DNA of 14,171 nucleotides from CALVJJ01 sp045538425 (GCA_045538425.1 JAZSRJ010000070.1:1-14171); one strand, 5' to 3'. Positions 1 to 8,495 are shown, numbered from the stretch's first letter. Translations and numbers: made by a program. The notes: generated by a model not told the origin, from the letters alone.

Positions 1-43
1 AGTCAGAGGTCGCTACAAACCGAGTAATGGTATTACATGCATA

Positions 44-72
44 ATCATATCATAAAAAAATCAAATTGTAAA
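44..72 (-). promoter_or_regulatory. Sigma-A-type promoter directing transcription out of the left edge
   Basis: On the minus strand a -35 box TTTACA (67-72) and a -10 box TATGAT (44-49) are separated by exactly 17 bases, each matching five of six consensus positions. It lies just past the hemZ stop and points away from hemZ, so it serves a gene beyond position 1. The expected RNA start is near 36-38. A small inverted repeat, GTAAT-ACC-ATTAC (24-36), would sit at the very 5' end of that RNA. In many Clostridia the next gene is hisS, sometimes behind a structured leader, but only about 36 bases of leader are visible and no leader class can be assigned. No reading frame is claimed in 1-87. Confidence 0.65.
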
Positions 73-87
73 GTTAATTTTTAATAT

Positions 88-1509
88 TTATTTATTTTTA
101 TTTAGGAACAAATCTCTTTTTCTTTCGATCATTTGGTCTACTCGAGCAATATAATCTGGTAAGTTTTTTACATTAGGACAGCGTTCGATTCGATTGCTTG
201 CTCCAAATAAGCGTTTGCTAATCGCGTTAGCGCCTACGGCAATGACGGAAGCGACTTCTTCCATACTATCAATATTGAAGATGCATTGTTTATTGTCTAG
301 GCAATAACCAATATTTTCTAAATTGCCAATCATATTTTTTTGGCGATAAAGATAATATGGATGATATCCTGCTTTGGTTAGTTGATTGTATGCGTAATCT
401 ACCATGGCAGTTACAGTATCCTGATCCCCTTTATTGCCTCCTTCTTGTTGTAATTGACTTGTTCGTTTGACGGACAACGTGTGTACAGTAATATTGTCAG
501 GATGAAGACTGATAGTTTTATTGATTGTTCGTTTGAATGTAGTGAGGGATTCTTTGTCAAGCCCTGCGATAAGATCCATGTTGATATCAAACGGATAATT
601 GAGTGCTAGTTGATACACTTCGATCAATTGTTCTGCAGTATGGTTTCTTCCAATGGATTTAAGTGTTTTGTTGGAAAATGTTTGAGGATTGATGCTGATA
701 CGTGTTACATGGTGTTTCAACAAAACATCTAGTTTTTCTTTGGTAATCGTATCAGGTCTACCACATTCTACAGTAAACTCTTTAACTGGATATCCAATGT
801 GAGATAGGAGCCTGTCAAGTTGATCAGCAGATAGACTGGTTGGAGTGCCGCCGCCGATATAGATGGTTTTGACAATATAGTTACCTTCTGCAATCATTTT
901 CTTAGTTGCTTCTAGTTCGGTAATTAATGCTTCTAGATAAGGTTCTAAAAGATGTTGGCAATTAGCAAGTGGTGCTGTGATAAAACTGCAGTAATAACAC
1001 TTCGATGTGCAAAATGGAATGTGGATATATAAGTCAATGAGCTTGTCGTTGTGTTCAATCATCTTTTGTTGATTAATGATTTCCAAACACAAATTGGCTT
1101 TTTGTTCGGGTACGTAAAATTGAGAAACCAATTGTTGTTTTGCTTTATATGGGTTTTGGTTATTTTCATCAATAAGTTCGTAAAACAACTTAGTTGGTCT
1201 TATTCCGGTTAGGCTTCCCCATGCAAGTGTCTTATTAAAATATTGAGACAATGCTTCATACAAAGCAAGTTTTGCAAAGCGTTTGTAGTATCTTTTTTCA
1301 AAAATTGCATTTTTTGCAACAATGGTATTTTCTTTATTAATTAACAGTTTATTGTCAACAAATACTCTATTATTGACAATATTGTTACACATGATTGCTT
1401 CGTGTTGAATGGTTATGTCAACATCTTTTAATTGTAATTCGTTTTCAAAAAACTCGATTAATCGTACAAGTTCGTCTTGTAAAATTTCGTCATTGGTTGT
1501 TAACTTCAT
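88..1509 (-). CDS. hemZ: HemZ-type radical SAM protein (coproporphyrinogen dehydrogenase-like)
   Basis: This 473-residue protein belongs to the HemN/HemW/HemZ group of radical SAM enzymes. The CX3CX2C motif (Cys167, Cys171, Cys174) ligates the 4Fe-4S cluster that cleaves S-adenosylmethionine. It is followed by the glycine-rich SAM-binding GGGTP (219-223). The N-terminal GSLTGIRPTK (98-107) and the later TVECGRPDTIT (246-256) are typical of the HemZ branch rather than HemN or HemW. HemZ has been proposed to oxidise coproporphyrinogen III anaerobically, but the true reaction in Clostridia is uncertain, and HemZ is found where heme synthesis is incomplete. The ATG has a good ribosome binding site (AGGTGATAAG) overlapping the rel stop 8 bases upstream, so it is the last gene of a recJ-rel-hemZ unit. 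No terminator is evident after the TAA stop. Length is close to the roughly 500 residues of B. subtilis HemZ. Confidence 0.88.
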   Translation of the reverse strand: MKLTTNDEILQDELVRLIEFFENELQLKDVDITIQHEAIMCNNIVNNRVFVDNKLLINKENTIVAKNAIFEKRYYKRFAKLALYEALSQYFNKTLAWGSLTGIRPTKLFYELIDENNQNPYKAKQQLVSQFYVPEQKANLCLEIINQQKMIEHNDKLIDLYIHIPFCTSKCYYCSFITAPLANCQHLLEPYLEALITELEATKKMIAEGNYIVKTIYIGGGTPTSLSADQLDRLLSHIGYPVKEFTVECGRPDTITKEKLDVLLKHHVTRISINPQTFSNKTLKSIGRNHTAEQLIEVYQLALNYPFDINMDLIAGLDKESLTTFKRTINKTISLHPDNITVHTLSVKRTSQLQQEGGNKGDQDTVTAMVDYAYNQLTKAGYHPYYLYRQKNMIGNLENIGYCLDNKQCIFNIDSMEEVASVIAVGANAISKRLFGASNRIERCPNVKNLPDYIARVDQMIERKRDLFLNKNK

Positions 1510-1517
1510 CTTATCAC

Positions 1518-3620
1518 CTACACTCTGGTAACATCTGTTACAAAATCTAATGCTCTAATTTTGGATATTAAGTAAGTCAAATCATTAACAGATTTGATTT
1601 CTATAGAGCAATGAATAGCACAGATATCATCTTGCAATTTTGTATATAAGGATGTGATATTAATTTTTTGATCACTAATCTTTTTTGTGATTTCGGTTAG
1701 TGCACCAGATATATTGATGCAATAAACGACAATGCTAGCAATGTAAGAATGTTGTTTTCCTTCTAAGTTCCATGTACAAGGAATCAGTCTTTCTTTTTCG
1801 TATCCGTTAAGAGTAGAACAATCTGCCCTATGGATTGTAACACCTTTACCACGAGAGACATATCCAACAATATCATCTCCTGGTACTGGTGTGCAGCAAT
1901 GAGCAAACTTGGTCATGATCCCTGAGAATCCGTGAACACTAATTTGGTCAGTATTGCTAGATGTTTTGACTGCCTTGATGGTTGGCTCTTTTGGTTGATT
2001 TTGTGAAAATAAGTTAAGAAGTTTTCCTAGTATTTGATTGGTAGACAATGTGCCTGCTCCAAGAGCAGCATATATCTCGTCCAAATTGCTAACTGCATAT
2101 CTTTCAAAGACATCATCTAGGTATTCATCTTTCATGTAGTTGGAGAGTAAGATATTGCGAGATTTTGCACTTGCTTCCAACATACTCTTACCTTTTTTAA
2201 TATTTTCTTCTTTCATTTCTTTTTTGAAGAAAGTTCTAATACGATGGCGAGCGTTGTTGGTTCTAACAATTTTTAACCAGTCACGAGATGGTCCTTTTGA
2301 ATTTGGGTTAAGGATAATTTCAACCATATCTCCATTTTGTAATATAGATGAAATTGGTTGCATTTTACCATTGATTTTTGCTCCCATACAGTTGTCACCT
2401 ACTTTGGAGTGAATAGCGTAAGCAAAATCAATTGGGGTACTTCCCTCTGGTAATTTGATGACTTTTCCTTGTGGTGTTTGGACGAAAACATCCCCACTAT
2501 AAATATCTACTTTTAATGCTTCAAGCAATTCTTCATCAGATTTTTCTTTGTGCATGTCCATAATGGAGCGAATATAATTGATTTTTTTATCTGATTCAGA
2601 AGATGCAGAACGTTTTTGTTTGTATGCCCAATGGGCAGCGACCCCGTATTCTGCATAAAGGTTCATTTCGTGTGTTCTAATTTGGATTTCGAGTGGGTCT
2701 CCATTCTCTACAATAACAGTGGTGTGCAATGATTGGTAACCATTTTCTTTTGGATTGCTAATATAATCCTTAAAGTGATCAATTGGAGCATAAATACCAT
2801 GTACACGACCAAGAACAAGATAACACTCTTCAATAGTTTCTACAATAACTCTAACAGCAAGTAAGTCAAGGACTTTAGATAATTCATGTGTCTTGGATTG
2901 TATTTTTTTATAAATACTAGATAATTGTTTTTGTCTGCCTAATACTTTTACGTTGTTTAGGTCATACACAACTTCCTGATTCATGCGATTCATGGTAAGT
3001 TGTAGTTGTTGGTTTCTTTCTTCCCTATTTTGGCTAAGAATGGTATGCAACTCTTGATAAGCATTTGGCTTAAAATAATGAAATATTTTGTCTTCTAAGA
3101 TATTTTTCAAATATGAGATACCAAGCATGGCTGCAAGTGGCGCATAGATATCATTGGCATTGTGAAATGTTTCGTCAATGGTTGTATCATCAATCAAAAT
3201 GGCCGTATTTGATACTTTATAAGCCTCAATTGCCAATTTTAAGAGAATAACTCTAATATCTTTTGCAAGAGCGATAAACATCTCACGAAGTCCGTTATTT
3301 TCTTGTTGGTTGTGATTGATATTGATCGTGTCAATCTTTTTCAATCCAAGTAGAATTGTTTTGACATCTTTTGAGGATAATTGAGAGACGTCATCATATG
3401 AAAGACATTGATAAAAGACACAGGCATAGTAAAAAGCACCAATAATAGTTGCAAAATCGGTGTTAATTTTTAATAAAATATCTGTAATTCCTAACCCTAA
3501 TCTCATAATAGATTCTTGTTGGTCAGGATATTGTTTTTTTATGTCTTCAAGCAAGTCAGCCATAAAATTAGCTGATGTTTGATCAAACTTTGATTGTATC
3601 AAAGATAAGAATTGAGTCAT
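1518..3620 (-). CDS. rel: Rel/RelA (p)ppGpp synthetase with a degenerate HD hydrolase domain
   Basis: This 700-residue protein has the full long-RSH layout: HD-like region (about 20-200), synthetase (about 205-335), TGS (about 372-435), helical linker, conserved CC motif (Cys575-Cys576) and a C-terminal ACT domain (about 625-700). The synthetase keeps GRQK (228-231), Asp252 in DLLAVR, HFKD (282-285, the basic type found in bifunctional enzymes), NGYQSLHT (293-300) and Glu311 in EIQIRT, so making pppGpp/ppGpp from GTP or GDP plus ATP should be possible. In the hydrolase half the catalytic His-Asp pair is Tyr65-Ala66, the following Glu-Asp pair is Phe69-Tyr70, the early His of the HP motif is Leu41, and the Asn of the DRLHN motif is Lys135. 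These assignments come from aligning by eye to remembered B. subtilis Rel, with conserved flanks in register. The ATG follows AAGGAG overlapping the recJ stop. A (p)ppGpp hydrolase would have to be encoded elsewhere. Confidence 0.93.
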   Translation of the reverse strand: MTQFLSLIQSKFDQTSANFMADLLEDIKKQYPDQQESIMRLGLGITDILLKINTDFATIIGAFYYACVFYQCLSYDDVSQLSSKDVKTILLGLKKIDTININHNQQENNGLREMFIALAKDIRVILLKLAIEAYKVSNTAILIDDTTIDETFHNANDIYAPLAAMLGISYLKNILEDKIFHYFKPNAYQELHTILSQNREERNQQLQLTMNRMNQEVVYDLNNVKVLGRQKQLSSIYKKIQSKTHELSKVLDLLAVRVIVETIEECYLVLGRVHGIYAPIDHFKDYISNPKENGYQSLHTTVIVENGDPLEIQIRTHEMNLYAEYGVAAHWAYKQKRSASSESDKKINYIRSIMDMHKEKSDEELLEALKVDIYSGDVFVQTPQGKVIKLPEGSTPIDFAYAIHSKVGDNCMGAKINGKMQPISSILQNGDMVEIILNPNSKGPSRDWLKIVRTNNARHRIRTFFKKEMKEENIKKGKSMLEASAKSRNILLSNYMKDEYLDDVFERYAVSNLDEIYAALGAGTLSTNQILGKLLNLFSQNQPKEPTIKAVKTSSNTDQISVHGFSGIMTKFAHCCTPVPGDDIVGYVSRGKGVTIHRADCSTLNGYEKERLIPCTWNLEGKQHSYIASIVVYCINISGALTEITKKISDQKINITSLYTKLQDDICAIHCSIEIKSVNDLTYLISKIRALDFVTDVTRV

Positions 3621-3629
3621 ATTATCTCC

Positions 3630-5984
3630 TTATGATGAGTGTAAAATATGATGAACAAATTGATAAATTGCAGATGTGTTGAGTGCTTTTTTCTCAGATT
3701 GTAAAATACTAATTTGATTGTTGTCTATCTTCACAAATCCTAATTCTTCAAATACGCTGATAATAAAATAAAATTGATGATAACGATAATTTTTGTATTG
3801 AGGTAATAATTTTTTTACCTCTTTGAAATACTCTCTAAGATCATTGTAAGTTTTTCCATTAGTAGACAAACTTTGGATTGCTTGGTGAGTATAGGCAAAA
3901 ATATTTCGATCAGTGGATAGATGATCAAAAATAGGCATTGTACATTCTTCCTGATTCACAATCACCGTCTTCCCTTCAAATTTTGTTAAGTATTGAGCAA
4001 TAATGGGTTTGTCTAGCATAATAATTGTATGGTAATTATGAAGATCCAATTCTTCTGCTGGTTGAAATACGATGGTATTGCTACCAATAGAACTAAGAGG
4101 TTTGGAATAAGCATATTCTATTGGTTGGGTAATTGTTTTGCAGAAATACTGATAATTCTCTAATTGAAAACTCAAAATCAATATTCCGTTATTAGGCATA
4201 TTGTTATATTGTTGAATTATTTCATCTAGAGTGTTGTATTGAGGCTCAAAAGATTGTTTTGTGCTCAAATATTTTAACTGCTCGATATATTTTGCAAAAA
4301 TCAAATCGTGGGCGATATCGGTGCGATTTTGACCAAATTGAATGTTTTTTATCATAACTTGGATGGTGTTTTTTGATCCAAATGAATTGATAGCAAGATC
4401 ACCTAAGATATTCTTTTCGCAATTGCTCGTTAATTGAGGTAGATATTTTTCCCCCTGATAACAGATAAAGTCAATACCCGCATGATGTCCTTTAATATGT
4501 GCAGGAAAATTCTTCAAAGAGGCAAAAGGAACAGAATCTACATTGATCTTAAACATAGGTTTTTCATTGCCAAATCCATATGGTTGTAACAACTCTAATT
4601 GAGTCATAAGTTGTTGATTGATTTCTTTTAGGCTTAAAACTTGATCATAATAGACAACGTTGGATTGTGTTTGTTTTGGTTGATGTAGAATTTTTTCGTT
4701 AATCAATTGTTTCAAAATATCAAATTCTTCAGGTTTTATAGAATATCCACCAGCTTGACTATGTCCGCCAAAACGAATAAAGTGGTTTTTAAGTTCGTTC
4801 ATGAGTTTGCTAACATCCACATTCTCAATACTACGAACACTTCCCTTTAGTTCTGTCCCTACTTGTGTCATAAGAAATACAGGTTTTTGATACAATTCTA
4901 CAAGACGAGAACAAATAATGCCTAGTACACCACTATTCCAATTGTTGCCACACAAAACAATAGCGCCCAATTGTGCGATATTTTCTTTTTTCAAGATTTC
5001 CAAACACTCATCATAAATCATATTACCATCTTGTACTCTTTTGTCATTGAGCTCAAAAAGTTGTTTGATAGTGTTTTGAATTACTTTATCATTATTTTCT
5101 TCAAAAAGTTGGTAAGCAATACTAGGATCTCCCATTCGACCCGCTGTATTGAGTTTTGGTGCCAATTTCATAGAAATATCTGTAGATGTTAGTTGTTTTA
5201 ACTTTAATTTTTTGATTAACGCCAAAACGCCTTTTGGAAGTTCTTGTTGTTTGCTAAGACCATCTACAACAATCGCTCTATTTTCATCAATGAGTGGAAC
5301 AATATCTGCGACAGTTGCTAGTGCACAAATATTGGTATATTCTAATGCTGTCTTAATACCTGCCATAGCTTGAACAAGTTTTAATACAACACCAGCTCCA
5401 CATAGTCCATTAAAAGGATATTTTGATGGTATTTTTGGATCAACAATTGTGCAATTAGGCAACACATCTGGAAGTTCGTGGTGGTCTGTTACAACTACTT
5501 CAATGCCGAGAGATTTTGCATATTCAATTTCTTGATAACAACTAATACCGCAGTCTACAGTAATAATAAGATCTGGTCTAAATTGAGTCCAAATTTTATC
5601 AATTGTATCCATTGTCATACCATATCCATCAATGATACGATTTGGTAAAAAATGAGTTACTTTCACATTGAGACTAAGTAAATATTTTTCTAAGATTGCT
5701 GTGGCACATATACCATCTGTATCATAATCTCCAAGAATGGTAATGCTATGACCTTGTTCAATATGTTTTTTGATGATATCTACAGCATCTTGCATACCAC
5801 TAAGTAAATATGGATTGTATATTTGGCTAATACCTGGACTTAAAAACTTACTAATACTTTCTTCAGTAGTATAACCACGTGCAAAAAGCAACTCCATCAC
5901 TTTTGGAGTTATACTGAACTTTTGACACATTTTATCGAAATAAGATTTGTTTTTTATCACAAATTGTTTCTTTTGAAAATCCAT
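3630..5984 (-). CDS. recJ: Single-stranded-DNA-specific exonuclease RecJ
   Basis: RecJ degrades single-stranded DNA 5' to 3' in recombination and mismatch or base-excision repair. This 784-residue protein shows the DHH phosphoesterase motifs: GDYDTDG (85-91), the Asp of TVDCG (Asp144), DHH (167-169), ADIVP (226-230) and NTAGRMGD (279-286), which carry the metal-binding residues. The DHHA1 domain follows with GSVRSIE (381-387) and GGHSQAGG (406-413). The C-terminal extension of about 220 residues beyond the core is normal for Firmicutes RecJ (B. subtilis about 786 residues). An ATG two codons upstream (5990) touches the ribosome binding site directly, whereas TAAGGA lies five bases before the ATG at 5984, so 5984 is preferred. 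A hairpin terminator ends 17 bases upstream. The rel gene starts 9 bases after the stop, with its Shine-Dalgarno sequence overlapping it. Confidence 0.95.
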   Translation of the reverse strand: MDFQKKQFVIKNKSYFDKMCQKFSITPKVMELLFARGYTTEESISKFLSPGISQIYNPYLLSGMQDAVDIIKKHIEQGHSITILGDYDTDGICATAILEKYLLSLNVKVTHFLPNRIIDGYGMTMDTIDKIWTQFRPDLIITVDCGISCYQEIEYAKSLGIEVVVTDHHELPDVLPNCTIVDPKIPSKYPFNGLCGAGVVLKLVQAMAGIKTALEYTNICALATVADIVPLIDENRAIVVDGLSKQQELPKGVLALIKKLKLKQLTSTDISMKLAPKLNTAGRMGDPSIAYQLFEENNDKVIQNTIKQLFELNDKRVQDGNMIYDECLEILKKENIAQLGAIVLCGNNWNSGVLGIICSRLVELYQKPVFLMTQVGTELKGSVRSIENVDVSKLMNELKNHFIRFGGHSQAGGYSIKPEEFDILKQLINEKILHQPKQTQSNVVYYDQVLSLKEINQQLMTQLELLQPYGFGNEKPMFKINVDSVPFASLKNFPAHIKGHHAGIDFICYQGEKYLPQLTSNCEKNILGDLAINSFGSKNTIQVMIKNIQFGQNRTDIAHDLIFAKYIEQLKYLSTKQSFEPQYNTLDEIIQQYNNMPNNGILILSFQLENYQYFCKTITQPIEYAYSKPLSSIGSNTIVFQPAEELDLHNYHTIIMLDKPIIAQYLTKFEGKTVIVNQEECTMPIFDHLSTDRNIFAYTHQAIQSLSTNGKTYNDLREYFKEVKKLLPQYKNYRYHQFYFIISVFEELGFVKIDNNQISILQSEKKALNTSAIYQFVHHILHSS

Positions 5985-6000
5985 AATCATCCTTACAATG

Positions 6001-6044
6001 AAAAAAACATATTTTTAGAGCATTTTGTCCCAAAAATATGTTTT
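6001..6044 (-). terminator. Hairpin terminator after secF, directly before recJ
   Basis: A perfect 13-base inverted repeat (6004-6016 with 6032-6044, AAAACATATTTTT and its complement) encloses a 15-base loop. On the minus strand the stem runs into a T tract (6007-6001). It lies 7 bases past the secF stop. The stem is long but almost all A-T, so it may be leaky. Only 16 bases separate it from the recJ start, so recJ-rel-hemZ depends on read-through or on a promoter inside the hairpin or secF. A weak candidate inside it is TTGGGA (6028-6033) and TATGTT (6006-6011) with a 16-base spacer. Confidence 0.7.
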
Positions 6045-6050
6045 CCCATT

Positions 6051-7100
6051 TTATGAATTGGCTACATCTTCTGTTTCTGAGATTTGCTCTTCTGCCGTTT
6101 CATTTTCTTCTTTTAATTCAGTTTCTGTTTCGTTATCTTTATTCTTTTTCATGAGTCTTCTATCTTTGGATCTATTGTACATAAGTGCCCATAGAGATGG
6201 TGATAAGAACATAGAAGAATATGTTCCTGCGATGAGACCAAAGATGATTGGAATAACGAATTCTCTAATATCGGCTACACCAATAAATGCAAGTGCTACT
6301 ACTGCAACAAGTGTTGTGGTAGCAGTTAACAACGATCTACTTAGTGTATCTTTGACAGATACATCAACCAATTGTGCATTGGTACTTTTAGAGTAGTTTT
6401 CTTTTCTAATATTTTCTCTAATACGATCAAAGATAACAATTGTATTGTTGATAGAATAACCTACAATAGTAATAATCGCTGCAATAAAACTGCTATTGAC
6501 TTGAATACGGAAAATAACAGTACATGCACACACAATAATAACATCGTGTAACAAAGCAACAATTGCTGAGATACCGCTATAAAGTTCGAATCTAAATGCG
6601 ATATAGATTAAGATAACAAGTGTTGCAAGACCAACAGACAACAATGCATTGGTGAGTAGTTTTGTGCTGGCTGAAGCCCCTATTCTACCACTATTGGTGA
6701 CTTGATCATTAGAAAAATCTAATTTGGTTACAAGATCTTGTTTGATTGTTTCTGCTAGTTCTTCCATATCAACGCCATTGATATCTTGGTATTTGATTGT
6801 AATGGTTGGAGTAGAAGAATCTCCAGCTTTTTGTAAAGTGCATTTTTTCACGTTATGAGAAGCAAATACATCTTTTACGATATTTTCTTTTTCTTTATAT
6901 TGGTTAGTAGTTACCTCATCTCTAAATGAGATAGACATAACATTGCCACCAGTAAAATCTAAACCTAAGTTAAATCCCATAAAGCACATCATAATGAGAC
7001 CTACAAGGAAGATAACAATCGGTGCGATGACGAAGTATTTAGCATTTTTTACAATGTTAAAATCTTTTTTAAGTAAGTTGGATAATTTAGTTGATTTCAT
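6051..7100 (-). CDS. secF: Protein translocase subunit SecF
   Basis: SecF pairs with SecD as an RND-like membrane complex that uses the proton or sodium gradient to help pull exported proteins through SecYEG. The 349-residue protein has a first helix (about 22-42), the GLDFTGG motif (46-52), an external domain, then helices from about 147 onward with LLHDV (183-187), GYSINNTIVIFDR (214-226) and GTYSSMF (292-298). The Arg of the relay pair is present (Arg279), but the position usually Asp in the NDT motif is Asn219. The tail from about 310 is highly charged and probably cytoplasmic. A GTG two codons upstream (7106) abuts the ribosome binding site, while AGGAGG lies six bases before the ATG at 7100, so 7100 is chosen. 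It overlaps the secD end by 14 bases, suggesting translational coupling. Confidence 0.95.
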   Translation of the reverse strand: MKSTKLSNLLKKDFNIVKNAKYFVIAPIVIFLVGLIMMCFMGFNLGLDFTGGNVMSISFRDEVTTNQYKEKENIVKDVFASHNVKKCTLQKAGDSSTPTITIKYQDINGVDMEELAETIKQDLVTKLDFSNDQVTNSGRIGASASTKLLTNALLSVGLATLVILIYIAFRFELYSGISAIVALLHDVIIVCACTVIFRIQVNSSFIAAIITIVGYSINNTIVIFDRIRENIRKENYSKSTNAQLVDVSVKDTLSRSLLTATTTLVAVVALAFIGVADIREFVIPIIFGLIAGTYSSMFLSPSLWALMYNRSKDRRLMKKNKDNETETELKEENETAEEQISETEDVANS

Positions 7101-8385
7101 CGACACCCTCCTCTCTCTTTAATCTATATGCTTTTGGTTTGTTGCCTACCAAGTGATAAAAATTGGTTAGTAAGAATCTTGTTACAACAAGTGCACAGAA
7201 CATAGATGCAATAATACCAATAAGTAGCGTCCAACCAAAACCTTTGATAGCACCAGTACCAAGTAGTAACAATACAATAGATGCAAGTACTGTTGTGATA
7301 TTACTATCAAGGATGGCTGCCATAGATTTTTTGAAACTAGATTTGATGGATGCTTGAATACGTTTTCCTGATTTGTATTCATCTTTGACTCTTTCAAAAA
7401 TCAAGATATTGGCATCAACTGCCATACCTAGACCAAGAATAATACCTGCAATACCTGGTAAAGTTAGTTGTACTGAAGGTACAAGAGCGAGTGCTGCAAA
7501 AACGATAATAGTATAGATAATAAGTGAGAAATTAGCTACAAGTCCCATCCATCCATATACTGCAATCATAATTGCAAAAATAAGAACTAAACCAATCACA
7601 CCTGCAATAAGGCCTAGTTGTAAAGCATTGCTTCCAAGAGTTGCGCTAACTGTGCTCTTTTCAGATAAACTTAAAGTTACACTATATGTTCCACTCAAAA
7701 TCTTCATTGCATATGTTTCAGCTGCTGTTTGGCTGTTCATATTACCACTAATGAATGTTTTGCCATCTGTAATAGTGCTACTTACAGTAACTTCTTGGAA
7801 CTTTTCTCCACCCAAATAAATATAAAGGCTTTTATTGAGATAATCCCTTGTCAAATCGCTAAACAATTTTGTTCCTGCATTGTTGAATCTAACACTAACA
7901 CCCCATTCATATTCTCCGCTAGAATTTTGTTGTTGGGTTGCTTGTACTTCTTCAATATGTTTTCCAGTAATCACAGCTTCAGCAGTTGTACTGTCTTCTG
8001 TTTTGATTTCAAGTAATGCTGGTTCTCCAATAACGTCCAAAACTTCATCTGGATCATCAACATCTGGTACTTCAATACGGATTTGGTGATCTCCTTGTTT
8101 TACAACAGTAGCTTCAGAATAATCAGCTGTAATCAAGTCAGATAAACGTGTAACTGTTGCGTCTAATTGACTTTCAAAATCGCCACTACTATCATCATTC
8201 ATGGTTGCGTCATAGACAGCAACAACTCCACCTTTTAGATCAAGACCAAGTTGGATGCCTTTTGCAAAACCAGTAAAATAATAATCAGTAAATGGAATTG
8301 GTAAACTACAACAACATAGCACAATGCCAATGATTGTAGCAATAGACATGAGTATATAATTACGTATTGCTTTTTTCTTTTTCAT
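7087..8385 (-). CDS. secD: Protein translocase subunit SecD
   Basis: SecD forms the SecDF accessory translocase that acts on preproteins on the outer face of the membrane after SecA-driven export. The 432-residue protein has an N-terminal helix (about 8-28), the GLDLKGG motif (47-53), a large external domain (about 54-250), the SATLGSNALQLG segment (247-258) and a five-helix bundle. GMAVDANILIFERVKDE (320-336) carries the conserved membrane Asp324 that is central to proton coupling. Length is ordinary for a stand-alone clostridial SecD, shorter than E. coli SecD. The ATG has AAGGAG nine bases upstream and sits behind a near-consensus promoter, making secD the first gene of the secDF unit. The two genes are separate here, unlike the fused SecDF of B. 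subtilis. Confidence 0.96.
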   Translation of the reverse strand: MKKKKAIRNYILMSIATIIGIVLCCCSLPIPFTDYYFTGFAKGIQLGLDLKGGVVAVYDATMNDDSSGDFESQLDATVTRLSDLITADYSEATVVKQGDHQIRIEVPDVDDPDEVLDVIGEPALLEIKTEDSTTAEAVITGKHIEEVQATQQQNSSGEYEWGVSVRFNNAGTKLFSDLTRDYLNKSLYIYLGGEKFQEVTVSSTITDGKTFISGNMNSQTAAETYAMKILSGTYSVTLSLSEKSTVSATLGSNALQLGLIAGVIGLVLIFAIMIAVYGWMGLVANFSLIIYTIIVFAALALVPSVQLTLPGIAGIILGLGMAVDANILIFERVKDEYKSGKRIQASIKSSFKKSMAAILDSNITTVLASIVLLLLGTGAIKGFGWTLLIGIIASMFCALVVTRFLLTNFYHLVGNKPKAYRLKREEGVDEIN

Positions 8386-8408
8386 TTAGTCAAACTCCTT
8401 ACTCAATA

Positions 8409-8437
8409 AGTATATAAGAATATGGACACAATGTCAA
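8409..8437 (-). promoter_or_regulatory. Sigma-A-type promoter of secDF
   Basis: On the minus strand a perfect -35 box TTGACA (8432-8437) and a -10 box TATACT (8409-8414, five of six) are separated by 17 bases. The predicted RNA start near 8402 leaves a leader of under 20 bases before the secD ATG at 8385, with room only for the ribosome binding site AAGGAG. The terminator of the preceding gene lies immediately upstream (8471-8495), which fits a fresh start of transcription here. Confidence 0.8.
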
Positions 8438-8470
8438 ACAAATATTCCTAAAAAAGGAAGAAAATGCAAT

Positions 8471-8495
8471 AAAAAAGGAGTGTTAATACACTCCT
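8471..8495 (-). terminator. Rho-independent terminator after the small membrane-protein gene
   Basis: An eight-base stem (AGGAGTGT and ACACTCCT, 8476-8483 with 8488-8495) with a four-base loop is followed on the minus strand by a run of Ts (8476-8471). It begins 14 bases past the stop codon at 8510. This is the most GC-rich terminator stem in the window and should work well. It isolates the upstream gene from secDF. Confidence 0.8.

Noticed and set aside
2880..3560. A compensated frameshift producing the odd HD region of Rel
   Set aside because: Similarity to Rel persists in one frame on both sides and inside the region with correct spacing, which points to true divergence.
4935..4965. Asn in place of His in the RecJ NNWNSGVLGI motif
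   Set aside because: I recall WN in other Firmicutes RecJ proteins at this place, so it is probably ordinary variation; the metal-binding DHH residues are intact.
7101..7106. A GTG start for secF at 7106
   Set aside because: AGGAGG directly touches the GTG; it is correctly spaced only for the ATG at 7100.
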